Shown piece after piece: positions 49,265-61,008 of a DNA stretch of 64,000 nt (position 1 is the first letter of the stretch; each line of letters opens with the position of its first letter). This stretch comes from Dipteris shenzhenensis (taxonomy: Eukaryota; Polypodiophyta; Polypodiopsida; Gleicheniales): NCBI GenBank assembly GCA_047967505.1, contig CM106541.1; one strand, 5' to 3'. Below the pieces are notes generated by a model. The model did no database searches. It worked only from the letters and a program-made list of their open reading frames with translations, and was not told the DNA's origin. The translations under genes were made by a program, and so were the position numbers.

Positions 49265-50381
49265 GTGACACACTAGCTACATCGACAAGTACGTAATAGT
49301 TCCCTAATAGGAGATTTTGTCGTATGATGTGACTCCTTTGTGAGCCCTTGTCCAGGGATAGTCAGGCACAAGCTACGTAAGTCAGACTCTCAACCTTAGG
49401 ACAAGTCGGAAGATCAGTCCTTGTTCACTAGCACCCACTAGAGAACCGTAGGGTAGTGTTTCTGTCTTAGGTTTAGGGAGCCCTTCTGGGGCCCCTCAGG
49501 GTTGGAACAAGTGAAGAGAATGGCAGGGGAAGGGCTGCCTTTATAGGCTACCCTGCACCCCTCCCTAGACTGCCTTTATGGGGCCTAGGGCTGCCTTTAT
49601 GAGGCCAAGGGACCAGCCAACCAGCCCCATAATCCCTATAAATAGGGGGCCTCCAGGCCCTCTTTCCTCATTCAATTCCCCTCCTTCAGCCTCCTACAGC
49701 CCCTCCTCAGGCCCCTGTGAACAGCCTGACACTCACCCCAAGTGACCCTCTGACCAGCCTCAGCCTTTGGCATCAGTTCAGCAATCTGGGAAGGTGTTCC
49801 TGCAGCGCATCAGATGGGGAGTCAGGACAGCAAACAAAGTAAGGTTTGGGGTCTGTTTCAGCAGCTCTTTTCAGTTATCTCTTACAGTTTTACACAGCTC
49901 ATTCTCATCTCTTTATTTCAGTTATCTCTCAGCTCTCTTATAGGATCTATCACTCCTAGCTTTCACTCTCTCACTCACACAGTAACCCTGCATTCCAGTG
50001 GACAGCACAAGCCTCTCCCTTGCCTTGCAGAAGCGTCCTACGTCGTCAGTGTGGTCAGCATCAAGGTCTCGGTATTGGTCGGCGTTGCCTCTCAGGTCTT
50101 TAGGTCTGCTCTACGTGTGCACAGTGAGCTCTTCAAAAGCGCGTTCCGTGCTCTTTCAAAGAGCATTCTTTGTATTTCTCAGTTCTCCAAGTATAAAGCA
50201 AATTCTCCCCTGATTGAGGGAGGGGCCCTCAATGGGTACAGGGACCCAATCGGTTGTGGAGTCTACTCTCTCTACCCTCATCTCCTTTCTCTCTCTATGG
50301 TGTACAACGCTAATTCCTCGATAAAGGTTTAAAGAAGGTCTTGCTGTGAATTACACGATCAGATTACCGTTGCATGTTACA
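49265..50381 (+). repeat. LTR-A inserted in copia 4
   Basis: Block of about 1.1 kb ending GCATGTTACA. Its last 210 bp match 51,746-51,959, where the same end is followed by a PBS. The start at TGACACAC (49,265) is inferred from the break in copia 4 sequence. TATAAATAGGGG near 49,635 is a plausible TATA box. Confidence 0.5.
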
Positions 50382-50397
50382 TAGTTTAAAGGTTTAA

Positions 50398-50471
50398 AGA
50401 AGGTTTTGTACTTTATCTCATAGGCCCGCGAGGCCTCCTACGGATGTTAATACATCTTTCTTTCTTTCTCT
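50398..50471 (+). mobile_element. Short LINE 3' end (simple-repeat-tailed family)
   Basis: Only about 75 bp: CTTTATCTCATAGGCCCGCG, hairpin AGGCC-CGCGA-GGCCT at 50422-50436, GTTAATACATC and (TTTC)n. A severely 5'-truncated insertion in the copia 4 cluster. Confidence 0.7.
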
Positions 50472-50599
50472 GGGCACCCACATGTGCAGCTCATACAAGA
50501 TCTTGGAGCTAGAGTAAATCGCAATTCGGCGTGGAGGAGGCATAGTTGATTTGCAGCAATAAATAGAACTCTCGGAGTGGGAGAGAGAAGACAAAACAC

Positions 50600-50955
50600 C
50601 ACACTAGGGCCCAAAAATAAGGGTTGGACCCCCCCTAAGGTCTTTATTGCAATAAAATAAGCTTTGTACAACTGGCTCTTGAAAGAGCATAGAGCTGAGA
50701 ACAACTCTAAATACATCTGGGAGGCCTCGGGCCTTTCTTTTATAGACTAGGCCTTTGCACAAACAAATTCAAACACTTTAACCCAATAGAGGTTAGCCAA
50801 ATGGATGCATTCCTAGTTCTTGGACTAATCCTAGTCCCTTGTGGGTGTCCCCCCAGTTCTCTTTTACCAATGCAAAGCAAAAGTAAAACAATAAAACTTA
50901 TTCTTAGTTAGCCAAAGTCAACATTCTTTGACCGAAGTCAATTTCTAATACAGAT
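50600..50955 (-). repeat. Fragment of the chromovirus LTR
   Basis: Shares CACTAGGGCCCAA, GTTGGACCCCCC, AAGGTCTTTATTG and the TTGACCGAAGTCAA end with 19.22-19.98 kb, in the same orientation. Probably a solo LTR or fragment inside copia 4. Confidence 0.6.
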
Positions 50956-51745
50956 TATATTTTATTTCTCGAGAGAAGTACCAAATGGTGGCATCTTGTT
51001 TGCTGTCTTTTAGAGTGTCGAAGAGCCAAGGAGGAAGCCTTTTGGGCTCTTGAATTTCAGCTCTCTCTAGGTCAACTGCCCTGTGCATAATATCCTGATC
51101 GATCGGAGGCATATCAGGATGTAAATCTTGCTGATTTTCAGACTGCACAAGTGGCTGTAAATGACCATTAGAAGGGGGAGGAACCCCAGATGTAGCATCA
51201 TTATGGGGGTCTGACTGAAACAAAGGCATCAAGTTGTCAAAGATATATGATGCATCAACTGTGGGCTGTTTTTGACAGTCCAGCAAGGGCATGGATGATG
51301 ACTCATAAAAAACAACATCTCTACTTACAAAAACTTTACCCATGCGGGCCTAGTAGAGCTTGTAGCCCTTGCTTTCTGAGCTGTATCCAATAAAAGAGCA
51401 TTTGACAGCTTTGCCATCCAACTTTGCCCGTGTCTGTGAAGGCACGTGTGCATATGGCAAGCAACCAAAAGTCCTCATGTGAGAAATCATGGGCTTATGG
51501 CCTGTCCAAGCATCATAAGGTGTGATGGTTTTCAATGCCTTGGTTGGGCATCTATTCAAATTATAGTTTGCACACATAACGGCATCCAACCACAATTTGT
51601 TAGGCAAGTGATTCCCTTTTAGCATACACCTAGCCATCTCCATGATTGATCTATTCTTCCTTTCAGCCACGGGATTCTGCTAAGGAGTGTAAGGCACAGT
51701 GCATTGATGATGTATACCTCATGAGACTAAATAATCTGCAAATTC

Positions 51746-52560
51746 ATCACTGCTCAGTTCTCCAAGTATAAAGCAAATTCTCCCCAGATTGGAGAAGGGG
51801 GCCCTCAGTGGGTACAGGGACCCAATCGGTTGTCGACTTTACTCTCTCTCTATCCTCATCTCCTTTCTCTCTCCATGGTGTACAATGCTAATTCCTTGCT
51901 AAAGGTTTAAAGAAGGTCTTGTTGTAAATTACATGATCAGATTACTGTTGCATGTTACATTGGTATCAAAGCTTTGGTCTGTATCCATCTTGACTACCGC
52001 GAGTGTATGGTTGTGTTGAGATCCGGAAAGGACACACAATCAAGCGCCATGGAAGGGTCAGGAAAAGGATTCACCCTTGAAGACTTTGAAGAGGAGAAAG
52101 ACTACCAACAAGATCCGCTTCCGCCAAGTGCTCAAGAAGTGATGGCGAACCTTCTCGAGCAAAATCGGGTCTTCCTACAACAACTCAAAGAATATTCATC
52201 CTAGCTAGAAGAAAGCAGAAGACAGTTGGACCAGACAAAACGAAGTCTGGAGGAAAAAGAAGCAGAAAAGCCGCTGGAAGAAAGAGGAACCACAGATTTC
52301 AAAAAACTGCTCTTGTTGATGCATGAGGAACGCAAAAATGAAGAGGCACTGCGAGGCGCAAAGCTCGCCCAGGCAGAGAGGCAACAAAATCTAGATCGAG
52401 AGGCGATGCTTCTCCAACACAAACAGATGTTAGCCCCTTATGCAGGCAAGTTTGAGCGCAACAACCGTCACTGCCACAGCTTCGTCATCGACAAAGGTAA
52501 CACCACTTACTCGGTCCACTCCAAATTTAAGTATGATGGTAAGTGTCACCATTCAAGGAA
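51746..52560 (+). mobile_element. LTR fragment, PBS and gag start of an LTR retroelement
   Basis: The 3' 214 bp of an LTR (51,746-51,959, matching LTR-A), PBS TGGTATCAAAGC at 51,961, then a gag-like frame 51,974-52,204 (GKGFTLEDFEEEKDYQQD, PPSAQEVMANLLEQNRVFLQ) continuing after a stop to 52,560 as a charged coiled coil. The family (gypsy or other) is uncertain. From 52,560 to 53,700 I see only unassigned, probably internal retroelement sequence. Confidence 0.6.
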
Positions 52561-53699
52561 GGAAGGATGATCTTGCTACAAAGCATGCAACTCTTGGCAA
52601 ATGCAATTGACATTCCAAGCTAACTACAATTGGTTTGTCTAACCTAGGTATGGGAACTCCTATAAGTTAAGGGTATTGGTTAGGAGATTAAGCCCTAACG
52701 AGCCAAGGACAAGTTTGGTGGTCATCGTATGAGGGCTATGCAAACATGCCCATGCTCATTGTTTGCGCATTGATCACCATTAGCCTAGGTCTCCCTGTGT
52801 TGCCCAAAGAGCTACTAGGCTAAGATGATGGTCCTAACGTTTGGCTTAGGGGTGGTCCAAGGTACTCTAACCTATGGTTGGGAGGTGAGCCCAACACCTA
52901 CGACCCTATGTTGTTGTAGTCAAATAATTGTTCAAAGTGAGGGCACGAGGCCTTTATATTGTCATATAAAGAAGAAAGGGGTAAGCCTCATCAAGCCCGT
53001 GCCAAAAAGGTGAAGGATAACTGCACGACACTTTACATAATTATCAAGTTATCATTCTCGTCTTTGTTATCCGTACATTACTTAAATGGTTATCCATGTT
53101 TAAGTTGTGAGTATTACACGTCGGGCGTTCCCTTGAAACCTATCACGTGAATGGTAGTCGTGGCTGGATTGTGAGTAGGGGGCATTCAGTATTTGTTTGT
53201 CAATAATGGAAACTCTGAGTTTTTTCATTCTTGCTGGGTGCAAAAGCTAACGGCAGATAGACACAATGTAATTATGGGAACTGCATGGTTGAATGATAAG
53301 TACGAGACCTTCCAAGTGGATTGTAAGTCTTACCTGTCCACCGTGTGCTCAAGTCCTAGGCTGCTATGGGTACGATCTTAGAGTTTGAGTAACCAAAGCA
53401 TTCAACACGTATAGGCCTGAACTCTCCACTAGCCAACAAAGTTGTATCTTTCCAAAGGGCACAAGCAGTCTATATCTATAGTTCTATCTATTGCATCTGG
53501 GATGTAAAGAAAACGTGCTCATAGCAAATTTTGACCCTGCATCCTCAGAAATGAAGGTTTACCACTCCCCGATGGTAATTCATATGTCCCTCGCCTTATC
53601 GTGGCCGATAGTAATGCCTCAAGACCTCAGATAAGCAAATAACTCAGAGAAGAGACACCCCACCAAATTGTACGGATAATCCACGATTCGGAAAACATA

Positions 53700-55600
53700 A
53701 TTCTTTAAGTAAATAAAATTAAACCTACAACGCAAGCAACTTTATCAGCAGTAAAGATTTTATAGCGAGCCTAGCGAGGGCCGAGAAGGACCGGAATAAG
53801 AAGCAACCTGGAGAAAGAAGGTGCACGCGACGGCATGCGCGAGAGCGGACGAGAAAAAGAACCGTGGCAATCTTCATGGGGAACTCATCAAATCCAAATG
53901 GAAAGCTGACCAATAAAGAGGAAGGTGGGGGGTATGGAAGGAAATTGGGTGTAGAAGCAAATGCAATTCCTGGTAATTGCAAGTCACTGGAGCTCTGCTT
54001 AACCGTTGAATTCCAAGCTTGGAAATCACCTCGACAACGACGAACTTCGAAGCTCTATCAGATGGAATGACTGCCTTCCAATTGCATTGTCCACGTGGAA
54101 CTTGTTCATGCTTCTAAGTTCTTCCTCTTCCTTTGTGGAAACGCAAGAAGGGGGGAATGGGCCCCGGTTGGCCTTCCCGCCGCGACGGAACTTGCCACTC
54201 GCCACTGCCCGCGCACTTTCCTTCCCGGAAAGTCCACGTGGAGGTTCTAACGGAGGCCCTCCGAAAACTAACTCGCGACGGTCAGCTTAATTGTGTGCAC
54301 GAGTTTTGACGTCGAGTTATTCGCCAAAAAAATTTGTTTGGCGTTGGTGTGGCCCGCTGCTACTAAGGATTAATTGTGACAAAACATTTAACCCCTTGTT
54401 ACTTTAATTGTGGGCGCGTCTAATTTCGTAGTCGTATTAATGGGGCCAGGCTTATTCTTATTCCGAATTAGTCTGGATTAGATGGCGGAGATTTACTATC
54501 CGCTGACCTGAAACCTTAACATTGCGAGAGAGGGTTTGAAGAGGAAAGGCTAATGAGGAGGGAGGGATGGGAAGAAAAGAAGAGTGACATGTTAAAGGAG
54601 GGACTCATTGTTCACACAAAACATATGAACTATATACAATGAATCTGCAACATTTGCATTTTCACCTATAAAAAACATTTTTTGAATTTTGTAAAATCCA
54701 CAAAGTTTTAGGTTTGGTTACACTTTTGCTTGAAAATCTATAAATTCTCAAGAAAAGACGTTTTGAGATTTGTTCAAAAAAATGTTTTCTGTGAATAATG
54801 GAGGGACTTTTATTTAAAGGGGTGAATCCCTCCCCTATTTTGATAACCCGTTTACTCATAGCATCTTCATGTAGCCTGTTAAAGACACCCTATGAGTGGG
54901 TAAATGATGTCTTGAGATCAAGTCCCCCTTTGCATGAGATTTTGAACCTATCTCTTTGACCTTAGCCCCCTTTGCATGAGATTTTAAATCTATCTATTTG
55001 ACCTTAGCTGAATTGGGCTAGCTCCACCTTTTCACCTAACAAATCACTCGATTGATAAATAAAGGCCTTATCAATTAAGTTTCTCCTTAGGTCGAGTTAT
55101 ATGTCTTGAATAATTTGTTGAGATTGAGGGCCTTTGGAATATGACAACATACTTCTTTACGAACAAAAACTACAAGCCAATTTTATTAGTGCAGTATGCC
55201 ATTAGCCATGAGAATATGCTCTTTAAAGAATAAAATTACAATCCAACACGATAGGGTAGAGTTGAGAATACGATCTTTTAAGAATAAAATTTGCAATCTT
55301 AGGGGTCTTAGCACGAGAAAATATACGATCAAATTTCATGCTATCCAATTTGCTAAACCCTCCCCACCATCTACTCATAGTGAAAATAACTCAAATGGGT
55401 TAGGTATTGGAGCACACTTGGCATCATTTAATGTGTTTAAGTGGTGGGGATAAGACACATAGCATCATTCCATCCTTCCCAATCCTAGCCCCATCCCTAA
55501 AATTAAGGATCACTTATCTAGACCCCATTAAGAGAGAAAAAGTGGGTTGAGAAGGAGGTCCCTTAAGAGGTTATCTCCTGATTTTGGTCACACATTTAGA
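53700..55600. other. Unassigned region
   Basis: 53,760-54,290 is comparatively GC-rich and could be an old gene or promoter remnant, but no family is recognisable. The remainder is AT-rich. Two similar CCCCCTTTGCATGAGATTTT segments lie at 54,925 and 54,967. Confidence 0.4.
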
Positions 55601-55935
55601 CCAGTCAACAAGCCATGGAAGATTTCTTCCCATTGGCACATGGTTGGCGTACATGTGGGTAGATGGTAGCTGTCATTATTGTGCAGATAGAGTTTTGGAG
55701 ATAATTCCACATTGTCTTCGGGGCTACCCTCAGGTGTAGAGGATGTAGTTGAGTGTCCTCTGAATTGTGGCCAGCATTAGACGATGCAACAAGACTTCAC
55801 TTGCAGGTGGATGCATAGCTGATAGAGGTGGATCATGCCTTCTTTATTAATTTGGCCTCTCTAGTCTACGGATTCAAGGTACTGACATAGGTTTGAAATG
55901 CCTCTTGCTCAATCACAATCTTTGCCTTTTAGCAA
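55600..55935 (+). mobile_element. L1-like LINE relic (zf-RVT region)
   Basis: Plus-strand reading VDGSCHYCADRVLEIIPHCL near 55,660-55,720 matches the terminal zinc-binding region of the L1-like LINE at 32.2 kb ([16 protein letters not shown]). After stops it continues with a segment like the 32.4-kb YRIQGQSI region (SLRIQGTDIG). An old copy of the same family. Confidence 0.6.
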
Positions 55936-56424
55936 TTAGAACACGTAGAGCATCCCTTGGCTAGTTGGAAGTGCGTGGGGCTAAGGAAGTCAAGGGATGT
56001 AAAGCTTAGGTGTACCCTCATATCATGGCAGAGAAAATCCAATGTATCAATGACTTAGTGAGTAGAATGACAAAGTATATGAATAGGTATAATGTCAAGT
56101 GTCAAGAGGTGTTGTGAATACCACTTTTTCAAGACTATAGCTCAATCATCACCCAAGCATACCCCTTTTTCATCATGAGGCGCCTGAGATAAGGGGTTAG
56201 GTCCCCCCTAAGAAAAAAAATTAGCAACTAAGCTTTTAAAGAGACTAAACACTTGAGGTGGTAGAGTTGCAAGGTAACATAATGATCTTCCACATAATGG
56301 ATAGCCTCAAAGCCCTTGAGAGATTAGGTTGGTGGAGAAAGCTGATTAAAACCTAGTTACATAAGCAACATTTAGCATTTACCAAGTGGTGGGCTCGTAA
56401 GGCATGCTAGGAACACAAGGCGTG

Positions 56425-56870
56425 AAATATCACTTTGTTGATCGCAATACTCTTCCTCCTTCAATGTCCCTAAACTTAAGGGGAAGGAAGGTAAGGTTTC
56501 ATGGAGCTACATAATGAGTTCTTACATGACATAAAAAAGTATGCAAATCAAGGTAGGTAAAGAGGATGAGAGGGCTACCATTGGCTATTAATGGCACACG
56601 TGTGGTGATGTAAGGTAGGCACCCCTAGAACTTGGAGTTAATAAAAAATATCACTTTGGTAATTGCAATACTCTTCCTCCTTCAATGTCCCTAAACTTAA
56701 GGGGACAAAAGGTAAGGTTTCATGGAGCTACACAATGAATTCTTACATGACATAAAAAAGTATGTGAATTAAGGTAGGTAAAGAGGATGAGAGGGCTTCC
56801 ATTGGCTACTAATGGCACACGTGTGGTGATGTAAGGTAGGCACCCCTAGAATTTGGAGTCAGTAAAAAAT
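56425..56870. repeat. 221-bp tandem duplication
   Basis: Copies 56425-56645 and 56646-56870 share CAATACTCTTCCTCCTTCAA, TTCTTACATGACATAAAAAA and GGCACACGTGTGGTGATGTA, with about 5-8 percent differences by eye. Confidence 0.85.
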
Positions 56871-56929
56871 GTCAAGTGAGTAGTCTATTTTACCTCATGG
56901 AGGCTTTCCTAGGCTAGGCTGGTAGTTAT

Positions 56930-57220
56930 GTAGGGTATGATTATCATAAGGTGCAATGAAGTATTGTAAAAAGTATTACTTCATGAGGCAATAGGCCTCA
57001 ACAAAAAGTATTACTTCACGAGGTAATAGGCCTCAACAAAAAATGACCACCTTGTAAATCATTGTCTCTTCTTATTAGCCAAGTAGGGTATGATTATCAT
57101 TGAAATGCAAAGAAGTCTTGTAAAAAGTATTGTTCACGATGCAATAGGCCTCAACAAAAAATGACCAATGAATATTCCTAGTAAATCATTGTGTCTTCTT
57201 GTTGTTAGCCACGTGATATT
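56930..57220. repeat. Short degenerate direct repeats
   Basis: Units containing TAGGGTATGATTATCAT, GTAAAAAGTATT and GCAATAGGCCTCAACAAAAA occur two or three times each. Non-coding. Confidence 0.6.
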
Positions 57221-59370
57221 AACTTAACATTAACACATCAATTTGAGCTAAACTAGTTACATTTCTGCATGATAATGTTTTGTCCCAAAGAATCATGGTA
57301 AGGAGAAATCCTTTTAAATCAGTGCAAGGCTTATAATATCTACTCACAACTTATAAATAACCCTCTCATTTCCTCGAGGTCGTGTAGTTTTAAAATAACA
57401 ATGTTTTTATTTTCATTCTTTTAGAAAAAAGACCATTCTATTTATGCTTGAAAAAACCAACCATACAAATCAATCAACCATAGGCTATCCTTTAGCAAGG
57501 GCAACATGCATTGTCAAGAAGGAGGCATCACATTGTGTGCCTTTATTCACATGACCTCTTGACCTCCTGTAAGTTGAAGAGGCCAGGTCGATGGAGAAGG
57601 TCGTCAGCCATGCATTCATACCCCAAGTGAAGTCACACTACATCCATTGTCTCATGCTAACAATTTGAAGGGACCCAGCCATATCCTCTGTGTTGCAAAC
57701 AATGTTTTTATTTTTGTCAACTAAATTAGGTATCCTTATGGACATTTCCACATTGGCTGTTGCCTTTGGAAAATTGGGAGACAACAGACTTTGATATAGT
57801 ATTTTAACAAATTTGTGATTGCAACCAATGCTAACTTCCTTATGTAATTGGAAGTGATAAAAGCTTTTATTTGTGGGCCCATTTTTGTAATTAAAAAAAT
57901 AGAATTAAAATAGGGCTTTGGGCTTTTAGCTAGCAAATAGATTGGTGCCATGTAGGACTTCATGTTTCTAGTCTTCTTCCTTGAGCACATCCATATAAAA
58001 GTTGTTGATATTACTAACTATATACCAATAGAATGAGCAAACATAAGGGGGTGCCCTGACATTTCATTTCCACATCATGGCATCTACATTTTATATAGGT
58101 CAAAAGTAGGGAGAAGCATTTCAAACCCAAATTGCTTGGAGAAGGATGCATTGATGGTCTGAAGAAGGCTTGCAAATGGGTCCATACAAGGTTCAAGCAA
58201 TCATGGCATTGCCAAGTCCTGATAGTGTGATTGGGGATGAGGCACTATGCTAGCTCATAAATTTGTCTCAATTTGATCCCAAGTGCTAATTCAATCAATC
58301 TAATGATGTATATAAATTTTTAGACTGGAAAGAGCAGTAGAAGTAAGAAATCCAAAATGGTGCAACCAAGGCCTAGTTTTTGGTCACACGATTTCAAATT
58401 TCTTACTTCTAGGGCTCTTTCTTTTCTAAAACTTTATGTTCATCCCTAGATCAATTGAATGAGAACATTGGTGCAAATACAAACGCTAAATTTTTACTTG
58501 ATTGTTTTATTTTCTATTTATTTCCACCAGATGGTTCCTTCATCATAGAAAATGTTTCAGGTGAAAATCTAGATAAAAATATGCTTGGAGGCATGAGATC
58601 TGGAACCTATGACTAGCTTTGGTCTTGGTTACATGGTTTTGGATTTTATGTTCCAGGCATATTTTTCATTTGGATTTGCACCATATACATTTTCTATATT
58701 GAAGGAACCATTTGTTGCAATTGAAGTACAAGGAAATATAACAAAGTAAAAAATCAAGGTTGAAGGTTTAGGGCACATGGAACAATGAATATGGCATAAT
58801 CGATGTAATAGTGGGAGTATGATGCATGACTTCCATGAATCATTGTATCAGCAAAGTGGCTTTGCAGATGTTGGTCTTCCATCATCAATTTTCATCAAAT
58901 GGAAAGTTTAAGATTATGAGGTTTAGGGTCCTTAGTCAGATGCTAAAGATAAAGGCCATCCATTAGAATGCCAAATGTGTAGTTTTGTTAAATCATAGTG
59001 TTGCTTTGTGTTTTTAGACACACAATCCGGACCCTTCCATAGCATCTTGGCCATTATAGGGATTGCTGATGTCATAGATCCCCAAGCGATTGTAGAGCTA
59101 ACTAGTGTCATAAATCCCCAAGCAATTGAAATTGAAATTATTGAACCCTATCTTTTCAGATGAGCTAAAGAAGGCATAGGACTCAACATAAAGAATTTTA
59201 GGCTAGAGTACTAATTTTAAATTACATGTTGGAGATTGCAAAGACCAAGACATAGAGTCCAAATAATAATTTCAAAAGGCTAACTTTATAGTCATAGGAA
59301 TGATATATAAGACTAAGAACCATGATTTTCCAAGGCATAAAACACATACCAACCCTAAGTATGGCCCAAG
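57220..59370. other. AT-rich, nothing recognised
   Basis: No frame longer than about 85 codons and no family similarity seen. Short similar segments around 58,380 and 58,610 (GGTCACACGATTT, GGTTACATGGTTTTGGATTT) hint at an old repeat. Confidence 0.45.
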
Positions 59371-59389
59371 ATGTAGTACACACACCAAT

Positions 59390-60099
59390 CCTAAGTATTT
59401 GTAGCTCGCCTAAGGCATAGCACAAATCGCATATCATTTGCTGTCACACTCAAGTGGATGGTAGCATCTAAAATTTGTCCATGTGGTCTACCAAGTAGGC
59501 CTTAGTTGCATGCTACAAGGCAAGCATGGCATCTACCACTATATGCTAAGGGGTCTCCATGACCTCTCACTTGTACCACCTAGACATTGAGTTGGTGTTC
59601 AGGTCTTGCATGATCTCACGCACAAACTTTTCAAAACTCACCTTTGAAATAAGGAGGTCGATAGAACATTGATCCTTGTGGATCTCTAGAAGTGCCACTA
59701 TTCCTAGTTTGAACCTATACTTCCTCACTAGAGGAGGAGATCTACGGTGGTCTTGGATGTTAGCTTGGATGTAGTGGTGGCTTTCATTGTCCCCTTTGAG
59801 GTTGGCATGGACAAGGTGGACCAAGTTGTTGTTGAGGTGGGGGTCATTGATCTTCTCTCCCCTTTTCCTCTACCTCTTGTCAATAGAGTGGCTCACTAAA
59901 TAATGTTGCTTCCTTTTCTTCTCCCTTGTCGCATTTCTTCTTCATCATCCTCTTCTTCTTGGGTCCTATATTGCCTTGAAAACAAAATTTTTGCCTTCTT
60001 ATTACTACCTCCTTCTTGGGGGGGAATCACTCATAGTTTCCCATAGTTTGTAGATTCTTTGGTCCCTAGCTTTCTGGCCTTTTGCTTGGTCCTAGCCAT
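59390..60099 (-). pseudogene. Histone H3-family pseudogene (possibly CENH3-like)
   Basis: From ATG at 60099 the minus strand reads MARTKQKARKLGTKES, matching the H3 N terminus. About 120 codons later, after stops and frame changes, the histone core appears: YRFKLGIVALLEIHKDQ, SIDLLISKVSFEKFVREIMQ (59,600-59,720), then DAMLAL-stop-HATKAYLVDHM (helix 2; the H3 Gln is TAG here), then in another frame TIHLSVTANDMRFVLCLRRA for the C terminus. Order and spacing follow H3. The tail is far longer than the 37 residues of canonical H3 and loop 1 is longer and contains SRW, as in centromeric variants. Because of stops and frameshifts it is dead. CENH3 identity is a hypothesis. Confidence 0.7.
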
Positions 60100-61008
60100 G
60101 GGGATGTGACAAGAAGAGGGAGAGGTTGTGAGAGCAAGGGTGGGTGGGGGGGATCACGGATAGGTGGGAGGAGGTTTGGGAGTGGAGTTAAAACAATGAA
60201 ATAAAAATGAGAACCAATTCTTTATACAGGGCCTAAAACCCTAGATTGTTTTTTTAAAAATACATGTTTTCAACCCTAAGGCTTAAAAACATAAAATTGA
60301 ATCAACCTTGGATTGAAAACTTGTAATTAACATGCATGAACCCAAAATTTTCCTTTTTTTTTGAAAAATTCCCCCCCTTTTGTATTGCAATTCATAGCCT
60401 CTATATACTAAATTTACCATAGATCACATAATTAAAATTACAAATAAATTTGAATGTACTATATATCACATAACTAGAATCACAAATAAATTTACTATAG
60501 ATTGCATAATTAAAATTACAAATAAAATTTGAAACTTATGCATGCATGGGCATCCACATTGTAAGAGTCCACAACATTAGTTTCAGCTGTCTCTACCCAT
60601 ATATACCCTTCTCTATGACAGGTTGCCCCACCTTGCATGATGTTGTCTTGCATTTGATAAATTGTATATTCTTCTTCTATGTTTAGCATTGACATCTTGC
60701 ACTACATAGGACACTAATGACTCTTTGAATGCTAGTGTTGTAGCTACTCTTATTTTAATATGCATTTACCACCATTGAACTAATTGAACCATCGGGCTCG
60801 AATTACCACCCCCATGTGGTATTGCTTTGAGATCTTTCCATGCCCTAAGTAGACCACACTTTAATGTTTCCATACTGCCATGCCATGTATGGTGCATGAG
60901 CATATTAAATATGTTTCCAAATAGGAAAATAAATAAGTAATTATGTAATCATTATATCTCAATATTCAAGTTAGAGATTACCATGTACTGTGTGAAATGA
61001 TTCTTTCC

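Larger units (their letters stand above)
47490..51745 (-). mobile_element. Copia element 4, broken pol, with insertions
   Basis: Minus-strand pol remnant from the integrase C terminus (AERKNRSIMEMARCMLKGN, PYDAWTGHKP, FGCLPYAHVP, 51.35-51.67 kb) through the linker (PKRLPPWLFDTLKD, 51.05 kb) to reverse transcriptase (EWMDAMRAELQSIAKNDTWE at 48.96 kb; [39 protein letters not shown] near 48,440), RNase H (YMDSDWAGCSDTR; SCEAEYKAAFTA) and the end IADMFTKALPRAKFEVF near 47,530. Frameshifts and stops are present. The linker is split by other repeats between about 49,265 and 50,955. The 5' part stops at 51,745 against an LTR fragment. Confidence 0.85.

Noticed and set aside
49814-50332. Open frame of 172 codons
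   Set aside because: Lies inside LTR-A and lacks any domain; LTR composition explains it.
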